DNA of 45,007 nt from Lysobacter antibioticus (GTDB lineage: Bacteria > Pseudomonadota > Gammaproteobacteria > Xanthomonadales > Xanthomonadaceae). How positions within the stretch are numbered: position 1 is the stretch's first letter; the number at the start of each line of letters is the position of its first letter. The DNA lies in contig NZ_JMTZ01000056.1 in assembly GCF_000731095.1 (NCBI RefSeq), forward strand, positions 1 to 45,007, read 5' to 3'. Positions 1 to 6,999 of the stretch are shown piece after piece. The notes under the pieces were generated by a model that saw only the letters and a program-made list of their open reading frames with translations, was not told where the DNA came from and did no database searches. The position numbers and the translations under genes are program-made.

Positions 1-196
1 GATTGCCTTCGCTAGTGCGAATCGGCGCACAGCAACAGCAAAATCATTACGGCAACAGCAACAGCAACGGCTGCGGCAAATACCGAGGCCACGGTCAAGG
101 CTAGAGCTAGGCTGGGCTAGCAACGAATCTGAAACTGGAACAGCACCCAGCCGGGCCAAGCACCAACCCGGCGCCCCGCCCCATCGCGATCACTCG
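1..196. other. Intergenic start of window with short CAACAG-type repeat
   Basis: No gene is seen here. Positions about 31-75 carry several copies of the 6-mer CAACAG or CAACGG, a small degenerate microsatellite, and 100-118 carries a few GGCTAG-like words. The downstream side of the hydroxylase gene (stop at 197, minus strand) faces this stretch. No convincing hairpin terminator was found. Confidence 0.4.
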
Positions 197-1459
197 TCAG
201 CCCGCCAGGAAATCCCGGTGCGCACGCATCATCGCGTCGACCATGTCGCGTTCGGCCAACGACAGCAGCGGGTTCCAGACGTCGAAGATCAACACCACGC
301 GCAGTTCGTCGCTGTCGTTGTGCGCCTCGTGCTCGATCGAGTCGTCGAAGATCAGCACTTCGCCGACCTTCCACTCGCGCCGCTCGAAACCGACCCGGTA
401 GCGGCAACGCTCGGGCACGATCAGCGGCAGATGCACGACCAAGCGCGCATTGGTCTCGCCGTGGTGCGGCGGGATGTGGGTGTGCGGCGCCAACGCCGAA
501 AACATCGCGTTCGGGCAGACGTCGGCAATCTGGGCCATTTCCACCGCTTCCAGCGCGGCGCGGGTCTGCGGGCACAGCGCCAAGTGCTCGTGCACCGGCT
601 GCGCGTAGCTCCACAGTTTGTAGGTGCTCCAGCGCCGCGAGTGGTTGAGCTCCTGCCACTGGTTGACCGGGTCGCCGGGCTGGTACTCGATATAGGGCGT
701 GAACTCGGCCTGCTCGTTGCGCAGCACCTCGCGCATCTCGCGTTGGATGTCGTAGGTGCGCGCTTCCAGTTCGGGCACCCAGGGGAACTGGGCGCGGTCG
801 TAGAACGGAATCGCCGGCAGCCGCGGTATGCACAGTTGGTTGCAATCGGAGTGATACGGCTTGCTGCGCCCGACCATGATCGAGGCGGCCTCGTCCCAGC
901 GACCATGCACGCCGGCCTCCAGCGCGGCGCGCGGACCGCCGACGCGATGGGCGAGAAACTCGCTGAACTCGTCGGAATACTGCTGGACCTTGCTCTTGGC
1001 GTGGAGCAACTGGGTCTTCAGCATGTCCGGCCAATGCGGCTCCGGCAGCGCGACCGTCAAGGCGTTGCGATAGGCCTGCGCCGCCGCCCGCGACTTGCCG
1101 GTGCGTTCGAGGAAGGCGGCCTTGGCCAGCAGGCCGGCCAGGAAATACGGATCGGCGACGAGCGCGGCGCTGATCGCCTCCCACTCGGCGGTGGCGTCGC
1201 CGCGTTCGCGTTCGACCATGCCGATCGAGAGCAGGATCATCGGATCGTTCGGCGCGGCGCGATGCGCGGCCTGCAGCAGTTCGACCGCGCCGCGGGTGTC
1301 GCCGCGCTGCAGGGCGTGGATGCCGAGGCTGTAGAGGGCCTGCGGGTGCTGCGGCGCGAGGCTGCGCACCTGGCTCCAGAGCGCTTCGGCTTCCTGCCAG
1401 CGGCCCGCGCGCGAGGCCAGGCCGGCGGCCTGGACGAGTTGATTGACCTGTTCGTTCAA
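197..1459 (-). CDS. TPR-containing aspartyl/asparaginyl beta-hydroxylase family protein
   Basis: A 420-residue two-part protein. Residues 1-130 are helical TPR-like repeats (for example around 40-70 and 75-105). The C-terminal part, about 215-400, matches the aspartyl/asparaginyl beta-hydroxylase fold, an Fe(II)/2-oxoglutarate dioxygenase of the cupin class. The expected iron-binding set is visible: an H-x-G-type motif at H332-H333-G334 and a second histidine at H377 in a DDSIEHEA context, followed by a beta strand ending FDVWNP. The start is TTG at 1459 with GGGAAG about 6 bases upstream; no ATG or GTG fits the TPR start better. The family hydroxylates Asp or Asn side chains in proteins or, in some bacteria, lipid or small-molecule acyl groups. 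The substrate here cannot be told. No signal peptide, so probably cytoplasmic. Confidence 0.85.
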   Translation of the reverse strand: MNEQVNQLVQAAGLASRAGRWQEAEALWSQVRSLAPQHPQALYSLGIHALQRGDTRGAVELLQAAHRAAPNDPMILLSIGMVERERGDATAEWEAISAALVADPYFLAGLLAKAAFLERTGKSRAAAQAYRNALTVALPEPHWPDMLKTQLLHAKSKVQQYSDEFSEFLAHRVGGPRAALEAGVHGRWDEAASIMVGRSKPYHSDCNQLCIPRLPAIPFYDRAQFPWVPELEARTYDIQREMREVLRNEQAEFTPYIEYQPGDPVNQWQELNHSRRWSTYKLWSYAQPVHEHLALCPQTRAALEAVEMAQIADVCPNAMFSALAPHTHIPPHHGETNARLVVHLPLIVPERCRYRVGFERREWKVGEVLIFDDSIEHEAHNDSDELRVVLIFDVWNPLLSLAERDMVDAMMRAHRDFLAG

Positions 1460-1650
1460 GACCGCTTCCCTCGCCGGACGGAACTGCGACCGCGTCCCTG
1501 GGGCGCGATCGGCACTGCATCGATGGCGCGGCTGGCGCGCCTAGGCGAGGAACATACACCGGCGGCGTTGCGCCGCACAGAGTGGCCGCGGTTACGGCCC
1601 GCGAGCCGGAGGAATAGGCGATTCCGGCAATCCCGGCGCGTGCACAGCGC

Positions 1651-2613
1651 TCAGTTCAGCTCCAGCGTCGCGTCGCCGGAGAAGGTCTCGATCTTGATCG
1701 AACCGCTGCCGTTGCCGTAGCGGTGCTCGAAGCTCGAACCCGGGCCGTGCTTGGGCCGGACGATCTGCGCATCGGGCGCGCTCAGGTCGCCGCTGAAGCT
1801 CTGTCCGCGCACGGTCGCCGACAGCGCGCGCGGCAGCGACAGGCGGACGTCGCCGCTGACCGTTTCCAGCGAGATCTCACCGCCGTCGGCGAGGGCCCCG
1901 GTCACGCGCAGGTCGCCCGACACGGAATTGCCCGACAGCTTGGCCAGGCGCGATTCGCGGGTGGTCACGTCGACCTTGCCGGACACAGTCTCGATGTCGA
2001 CCTCGCCGTTGAGCCGGCCGCGCAGACTGAGGTCGCCGCTGACGGTCTGGGCCGAGACTTTCGCGCTGTTGAGGGTCAGGCGCAGGTCGCCGCTGACACT
2101 TTCGATTTCGGCCTCGCGCGGGGCCGCGGCGACGATCACATCGCCGCTGACGCTGTCGATGCTGAGGTCGCGCGGCGCGACGCCGTTGACGTCGACGGTG
2201 GCCGAGACCGCATCGATCTCCAGCTTGGCCTGCAGCGGCACGGTCAGGCGCAGCTCGGTCGGCTCGCTCTTGTCGCCGCCGACCAGGAAGCCCATGCCGC
2301 TGCCGCGGTTGGGGTAGCGAACCTTGATCGACAGATGCTCGCGGTCGCCTTCGATCTCGAGCTTCTCGACGCCTTCGCCGAGGCTGCCCTCGATCCTGAC
2401 CTCGGGTCGGTCCCAGGCGCGGACCTGGATCAGGCCTTTGACGTTGTCGATGTCGATGCTGCCCATCGGGTCGAGCGGACGGGTCTCGTTGATCGGCGTC
2501 GCGGCGCAGGCCGGCATCGCCGCGACCAGGGCCAATGCCAACAGGCCGAGCACGGGAGCGATATGGCGGCGATTGCGGAGAGCGCTGCGGTTGCGGGGGT
2601 GAGCGGTGGTCAT
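1651..2613 (-). CDS. Exported DUF4097-family beta-repeat protein
   Basis: A 320-residue protein with a basic N-terminus and hydrophobic segment (about 18-36) ending in ACAA, a likely Sec signal peptide. The mature part is a long beta-rich solenoid of the DUF4097 (putative adhesin) type, with at least seven VSGD/FSGD-like turns between about residue 145 and the C-terminus. It lies 18 bp behind the putative anti-sigma gene and is the last gene of a three-gene set (sigma, anti-sigma, DUF4097), so it is probably the envelope component under control of that sigma factor. No enzymatic residues are recognisable. Its molecular function is unknown; a scaffold or sensor in the periplasm is inference from the fold and operon. 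Confidence 0.82.
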   Translation of the reverse strand: MTTAHPRNRSALRNRRHIAPVLGLLALALVAAMPACAATPINETRPLDPMGSIDIDNVKGLIQVRAWDRPEVRIEGSLGEGVEKLEIEGDREHLSIKVRYPNRGSGMGFLVGGDKSEPTELRLTVPLQAKLEIDAVSATVDVNGVAPRDLSIDSVSGDVIVAAAPREAEIESVSGDLRLTLNSAKVSAQTVSGDLSLRGRLNGEVDIETVSGKVDVTTRESRLAKLSGNSVSGDLRVTGALADGGEISLETVSGDVRLSLPRALSATVRGQSFSGDLSAPDAQIVRPKHGPGSSFEHRYGNGSGSIKIETFSGDATLELN

Positions 2614-2631
2614 CGTGGCGTCCTCCGTGGA

Positions 2632-3237
2632 TCAGGTGTAGACCACGCGCTGTGCGAGCGCGAGGCGGCGGGCGTAAGTGCGGCGCAGTTGTTCGAGCAA
2701 CAGTCGCGAATCGGGGTCGTGGGCGAGCGCATCGAGAATCAGCGCGGCGTTGCGGTCGAGTTCGTCGAACGCCGGCTGCATCACTTTCGCTTGTTCGGTG
2801 GCCGGGGCGATCTCGCGGATCGCGGCCTGGTATTGGCGGGTCATGCCGTCGGCTTCGCGCTGGACCAGGCTGGCAGGCGCCTTGGCCTGAGCGGCGACCG
2901 GCACCGACGTTTCGGGCTGGGCGCGGTACTGCCCGGCGATGCCGATCGCCAATGCGGCGACACTGGCCGCCAGCGCGAACGGCGCCATCCAACGGTTGCG
3001 GGTGGTTTCACGCGCTCGCAGGGCGGTCACCGGCGCGGTGGCTTGCGCTTCGGCGGCAACAACCGGCGTCTGCGCGGCGGCCGGCGGGGCCTGCTCGCCG
3101 AGGCGCGCGGCGATGCCGGGCCACAGATCGCGCGTCGGCGGCGCATCCCGGCGCAGCGCACGCAGCTGCCAACGCAAGGCGTCGGGCAGCTCACCTTCCG
3201 GGGTGTTCGCTTCTGGGGTTCGGTTGTGGTCGCTCAT
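2632..3237 (-). CDS. Putative membrane anti-sigma factor
   Basis: A 201-residue protein with a soluble N-terminus of about 95 residues, one transmembrane segment (about 98-118, beginning WMAPFALAAS) and a roughly 80-residue helical C-terminal part ending in a Lys/Arg-containing helix. Its ATG overlaps the TGA of the upstream ECF sigma gene (ATGA at 3234-3237), a strong sign of translational coupling and of a sigma/anti-sigma partnership. A short N-terminal motif (P-x-x-D-x-W-x-x-I-A-A-R-L) is also found in the second putative anti-sigma of this window at 35854. No zinc-binding H-x3-C-x2-C motif is seen, so it is not a standard ZAS anti-sigma. The role is inferred from position and topology. 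Confidence 0.68.
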   Translation of the reverse strand: MSDHNRTPEANTPEGELPDALRWQLRALRRDAPPTRDLWPGIAARLGEQAPPAAAQTPVVAAEAQATAPVTALRARETTRNRWMAPFALAASVAALAIGIAGQYRAQPETSVPVAAQAKAPASLVQREADGMTRQYQAAIREIAPATEQAKVMQPAFDELDRNAALILDALAHDPDSRLLLEQLRRTYARRLALAQRVVYT

Positions 3238-3821
3238 GCCTGCTCTCCAAGTCGCGACCGCAGCAGACTGCGGGCGCGATGCAACTGTGCTTTGGAACTG
3301 CCGACCGCCATGCCGAGCTCGGCGGCGATCTCCTCATGCTTCCAGCCTTCGACGTCGTACAGCACCAACACGGCACGGGCGCGGGGCGGCAGCGTAGCGA
3401 CGGCGCGTTCCAGATCCATCGACAAGGCCATCACATGACCGGCCGAGTCGACGCTGCCGATCAGCTCGAAAGCGTCCTCGTCGCTGTCCTCGAACGGCCG
3501 GCTGCGCCGTCCGCGCAGCTCCATCAGGGCGGTATTGACCGCCAGCCGGTGCAGCCAGGTGCCGAACGCCGATTCGAAGCGGAAGTTCGGCAGGGCCTGC
3601 CAGGCGCGGACGAAAGCTTCCTGGGTCAGGTCCTCGGCGCGGGCGCCGTGGTAACCGACCAGACGGGCGATCACACCCTGGACCCGACCGGCGTGCCGGC
3701 GGTAGAGCGCTTCGAAGGCGGCGACGCCGCCGGCCGCCGCGGCGGCAACCAGGGCACGGTCGTCGTCGACTTCGATCGAGGCTGCGGTGTCTGGCATGTG
3801 GTCGTTCACGGCGGTCAGCAT
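3234..3821 (-). CDS. ECF-family RNA polymerase sigma factor
   Basis: A 195-residue group IV sigma-70 protein. Region 2 (about 35-103) contains the core-binding helix and the DLTQEAFVRAW segment, followed by the GTWLHRLAVNTALMELR stretch that forms the -10 recognition end. Region 4 (about 135-190) has the LPPRARAVLVLYDVEGWKHEEIAAEL helix-turn-helix. It directs RNA polymerase to a small regulon, usually including its own operon. The start at 3821 is chosen for length; an internal ATG at 3797 is a possible alternative and neither has a strong Shine-Dalgarno. The gene overlaps the putative anti-sigma gene by 4 bp and heads the sigma/anti-sigma/DUF4097 operon, which suggests an envelope stress role. 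Confidence 0.93.
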   Translation of the reverse strand: MLTAVNDHMPDTAASIEVDDDRALVAAAAAGGVAAFEALYRRHAGRVQGVIARLVGYHGARAEDLTQEAFVRAWQALPNFRFESAFGTWLHRLAVNTALMELRGRRSRPFEDSDEDAFELIGSVDSAGHVMALSMDLERAVATLPPRARAVLVLYDVEGWKHEEIAAELGMAVGSSKAQLHRARSLLRSRLGEQA

Positions 3822-4124
3822 ACTGAGTCCGATGCGGAGTCGGGGCTCAGGGTTTAAAGGCAGGAACGAGAGATCAGGAACGAGGAACGAGGGGCGTCGC
3901 CGGGCAGCCCCCTCCCCTGGCCCGGCGGAAGTCCTCGGCCGGGAAGCCGGAAATGGGGGAGACCGAGGTACCAGGAACGGGCAACGACAGGCGCCGTGGC
4001 CAGCCCGTGCTTGGCCCAGCGATGCGCCCGCCGAGCCGGAAACGAAAGAGGAACGAGCCCCGAGCAGGCTCGACTGCGGCCCACTCGTTACTCGTTCCTC
4101 TCCACTCGTTCCTAGGCTACGGCC
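3822..4124. repeat. Intergenic region with dispersed AGGAACGAG words in both orientations
   Basis: This 303-bp gap separates the divergent-side end of the sigma operon from the pckG stop. It has no credible gene. The 9-mer AGGAACGAG or close variants recur near 3862, 3875, 3884, 3971 and 4046, and the inverse CTCGTTCCT recurs at about 4091 and 4107. The transcript could therefore fold into a long, bulged hairpin. It resembles the short degenerate intergenic repeats common in Xanthomonadaceae rather than a defined terminator. Confidence 0.5.
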
Positions 4125-5930
4125 TCAGCCCTTCAGCACTGCAGCGATCCGCTGCTGCTCGTCGTGCAGGGCCTGCGGCATGCGCGGGCCATACTCGCGC
4201 AGGTAGTCGCCGATGCTGTCGAACTCGGCGCTCCAACCGGCATGGTCGAAGCCGAACAGCTTGGCGTAGGCCTCGTCGCTGAGGCTGACGCCGGCGAGAT
4301 TGAGGTCCTGCGCATCCGGCAGGTGGCCGATCGGCGTTTCGGTGGCGCCGGCCTCGCCCTTGACCCGGCCGATCATCCACTCGATCACGCGCAGGTTGTC
4401 GCCGAAGCCCGGCCACAGGAACTTGCCGTCGTCGCCCTTGCGGAACCAGTTGACGTGGAAGACCTTCGGCAGCTGCGCGCCGTCGCGGTCGAACGACAGC
4501 CAGTGGTTGAAGTAGTCGGCGAAGTTGTAGCCGCAGAACGGCTTCATCGCCATCGGGTCGCGGCGCATCACGCCGACCGCGCCGGTCGCGGCAGCGGTGG
4601 TTTCCGAGCCCATCGCGGCGCCGACCAGCACGCCGTGGGTCCAGTCGCGGGCCTCGAACACCAGCGGCACCAGCGATGCGCGGCGGCCGCCGAACACGAT
4701 CGCCGAGATCGGCACGCCGGCCGGGTTTTCCGCTTCCGGCGAGTAGCTCGGGCACTGCTTGGCCGACACGGTGAAGCGTGCGTTCGGATGCGCGGCCGGG
4801 CCCTTGGCGGCGTCATACGGGTTGCCGCGCCAGTCGGTGACCGGCGTCTGCCCGTTGTCGAGGCCTTCCCACCACGGCTGGCCGTCGGCGGTCACGCCGA
4901 CGTTGGTAAAGATGGTGTTGCTCTGGATCGACTTGAGCGCGTTCGGGTTCGACTTGGCCGAGGTGCCGGGCGCGACGCCGAAATAACCGGCTTCGGGATT
5001 GATCGCGTACAGGCGGCCATCGGCGCCGGGACGCATCCAGCAGATGTCGTCGCCGACCGTCCACACCTTCCAGCCGGCGTGGCGATAGCCTTCCGGCGGA
5101 ATCAACATGGCCAGGTTGGTCTTGCCGCAGGCCGACGGGAACGCGGCGGCGACGTAATGGGTCTCGCCGAGCGGGTTCTCGATGCCGACGATCAGCATGT
5201 GTTCGGCGAGCCAGCCTTCGTTGCGCGCCTGGTGCGAGGCGATGCGCAGCGCGTGGCACTTCTTGCCGAGCAAGGCATTACCACCATAGCCCGAACCGAA
5301 CGACTTGATCGCCAGTTCGTCGGGGAAATGCATGATGAAACGGCGTTCGGGATCGAGCTCGCCGATCGAGTGCAGGCCGCGCACGAAGCTGCCTTCGCGC
5401 TCGATGCGGGCCAGCGCCTGCGCGCCCATGCGCGTCATCACGCGCATGTTGGCGACCACGTACGGCGAGTCGGTGATCTCCACGCCGCAACGCGCCAGCG
5501 GCGAATCGATCGGGCCCATGCAGTACGGAATCACGTACAGGGTGCGGCCGCGCATGCAACCGTCGAACAGGGCGTCCATCTGGGCGTGCGCCTGCGCCGG
5601 CGCCATCCAGTGGTTGTTCGGACCGGCGTCTTCGCGCTCGTCGGTGCAGACGAAGGTCAGGTGTTCGACCCGGGCCACGTCGTCGGGATGCGAGCGGTGC
5701 AGATAGCTGCCCGGGTGCGTGTCCTGATTCAGCGTTTCGAGGGTGCCGTCGGCCAGCATCCGGGCGACCAGAGCGTCGTATTCGGCATCGCTGCCATCGC
5801 ACCAGTGAATCTTGTCGGGACGGGTCAGCGCGGCGACTTGCGCGACCCATTCGTTGAGTGCGACCAGCAGACTGCCCGCGCTCCCCGGCACGGCAGTCGC
5901 GGGGGCGGCGTCTTTCAAATTGGCATTCAC
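4125..5930 (-). CDS. pckG: Phosphoenolpyruvate carboxykinase (GTP)
   Basis: Catalyses oxaloacetate + GTP to phosphoenolpyruvate + GDP + CO2, the entry step of gluconeogenesis, in the cytoplasm. With a GTG start at 5930 the product is 601 residues, the normal family length; GGAG lies 9 bases upstream. An in-frame ATG at 5984 would add 18 atypical residues and is less likely. The kinase-1a P-loop of this family, FPSACGKTNLAM, is at about 264-275. Other family blocks visible are the GCMRGRTLYVIPYCMGP segment near 125-140, HSIGELDPERRFIMHFPDE near 187-205, and MKPFCGYNFADYFNHWL in the C-terminal part. Expressed as a single gene; no clear regulatory motif was recognised upstream. Very secure assignment. 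Confidence 0.97.
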   Translation of the reverse strand: MNANLKDAAPATAVPGSAGSLLVALNEWVAQVAALTRPDKIHWCDGSDAEYDALVARMLADGTLETLNQDTHPGSYLHRSHPDDVARVEHLTFVCTDEREDAGPNNHWMAPAQAHAQMDALFDGCMRGRTLYVIPYCMGPIDSPLARCGVEITDSPYVVANMRVMTRMGAQALARIEREGSFVRGLHSIGELDPERRFIMHFPDELAIKSFGSGYGGNALLGKKCHALRIASHQARNEGWLAEHMLIVGIENPLGETHYVAAAFPSACGKTNLAMLIPPEGYRHAGWKVWTVGDDICWMRPGADGRLYAINPEAGYFGVAPGTSAKSNPNALKSIQSNTIFTNVGVTADGQPWWEGLDNGQTPVTDWRGNPYDAAKGPAAHPNARFTVSAKQCPSYSPEAENPAGVPISAIVFGGRRASLVPLVFEARDWTHGVLVGAAMGSETTAAATGAVGVMRRDPMAMKPFCGYNFADYFNHWLSFDRDGAQLPKVFHVNWFRKGDDGKFLWPGFGDNLRVIEWMIGRVKGEAGATETPIGHLPDAQDLNLAGVSLSDEAYAKLFGFDHAGWSAEFDSIGDYLREYGPRMPQALHDEQQRIAAVLKG

Positions 5931-5987
5931 GGCATTGCTCTCCAGCCGGGGGAACGGGAAAAAAAGCGAATCAAGTGGAAACAAGGT

Positions 5988-6650
5988 TCATGACGAAGGA
6001 ATCAGCGTGGCCATCATGTGCTCGACATAGGCCTCGAATTCGTCGTGTTGCATGCGGGTCTGGTGCAACTGCAGGTTCAGTTGCAGGAAGCCGACATAGG
6101 CGGCATAGAGCAGGCGCGCACGATGCTGGGCATCGGTGCGGCTGAGGCCGGCCTGGCGGAAGGAGGCGGTGAGGTAATCCAGGCGGCGTTCGGAAACGCG
6201 CCCGATCACCGGCTGCACGGCGGGATGGTCCAGCGCCTTGAGCAACTCGGAATAGATGATGTGCGACTTGACCTCGTGGGCGACGAGGTGGAACAGCGAA
6301 CGCAGGCGCTGGCGCGGATCGGGAATCGGCTCGAGCTGGCCGAACACGGTTTCCTGCTCGACTTTTTCCCAGCGCTCCAGCGCGGCGACGAGCAACGCAT
6401 CGCGCGACGGGAAGTGCCAGTAGAAGCTGCCCTTGGTGACGCCGAGACGGCGCGCGAGCGGTTCGACCGCTACCGCAGCGACGCCTTGTTCGGCGATCAA
6501 GTCGAGGGCGGCCTGGGCCCAGTCGTCGGCGCTGAGGCGGCCGCTGCGCTCAGGCTTGGCCTCCGGCTTGGCGTCGGCGGCCGAGACGGCGGGCGGGGTG
6601 TCGAGCTTCGGCTCGGGCTTGTTCGAGGCAGGCTGGTTCATGGATGACAA
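5988..6650 (-). CDS. TetR/AcrR-family transcriptional regulator, divergent from fadE
   Basis: A 220-residue regulator. After a Lys/Pro/Ala-rich, probably disordered N-terminus (about 1-37) comes a TetR helix-turn-helix domain (about 40-90) with the typical LARRLGVTKGSFYWHFPSRDALL recognition stretch. The remainder is the ligand/dimer domain. Start at 6650 (ATG); a second ATG three codons later is possible. It is divergent from the acyl-CoA dehydrogenase gene at 7000 with 349 bp between starts. TetR proteins next to fatty-acid degradation genes often sense acyl-CoA, so control of fadE and of itself is a reasonable inference, but neither the ligand nor the operator is proven. Confidence 0.88.
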   Translation of the reverse strand: MSSMNQPASNKPEPKLDTPPAVSAADAKPEAKPERSGRLSADDWAQAALDLIAEQGVAAVAVEPLARRLGVTKGSFYWHFPSRDALLVAALERWEKVEQETVFGQLEPIPDPRQRLRSLFHLVAHEVKSHIIYSELLKALDHPAVQPVIGRVSERRLDYLTASFRQAGLSRTDAQHRARLLYAAYVGFLQLNLQLHQTRMQHDEFEAYVEHMMATLIPSS

Positions 6651-6700
6651 GTTTAACCATACGCCACGGTCGGGAACAGTACGCAGTGCAGCAAAAACGA

Positions 6701-6819
6701 CGGGAATCGGGAATGGGGAGTCGGGAATCGTTCAAATAAAGAGCTGCAGCCCAATTCAGAGAATCCGCGCCGGCCTGCCTGCCCAACGCCGATTGCCGAT
6801 TCTCGATTCCCGATTCCCG
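6701..6819. repeat. Imperfect long inverted repeat (GGGAATC family) in tetR-fadE gap
   Basis: CGGGAATCGGGAAT at 6701-6714 is exactly complementary to ATTCCCGATTCCCG at 6806-6819, with further GGGAATC-type words around both arms (6721-6729, 6791-6804). The loop is about 90 bp. This pattern of GGGAATC repeats is typical of intergenic spacers in Xanthomonadaceae. No gene is seen in it. Confidence 0.7.
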
Positions 6820-6848
6820 CCTCGGTTGACAGCTCGAAACGGCGATTC

Positions 6849-6864
6849 CATACTCGGCCGTATG
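6849..6864. promoter_or_regulatory. Candidate operator: CATAC-N6-GTATG inverted repeat upstream of fadE
   Basis: The 16-bp site CATACTCGGCCGTATG has perfect 5-bp arms and lies about 135 bp upstream of the fadE start. A CCATACG half-site lies at about 6657 next to the tetR start. Two GTTTGA words follow at 6870-6890. The arrangement suits a TetR-type dimer, but this is inferred only from symmetry and position. Confidence 0.3.
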
Positions 6865-6999
6865 TTAAGTGTTTGATGCCAGCGTTTGAATGCCGATCGG
6901 CTTGCCGCCAGGGAGCATCGCTATCCGCACTGACATCACACATGCCCCATTAGCTTGAATCTCAGCTTGAGTCTTAGCCGCATCCTCCGGAGCGCCGCC

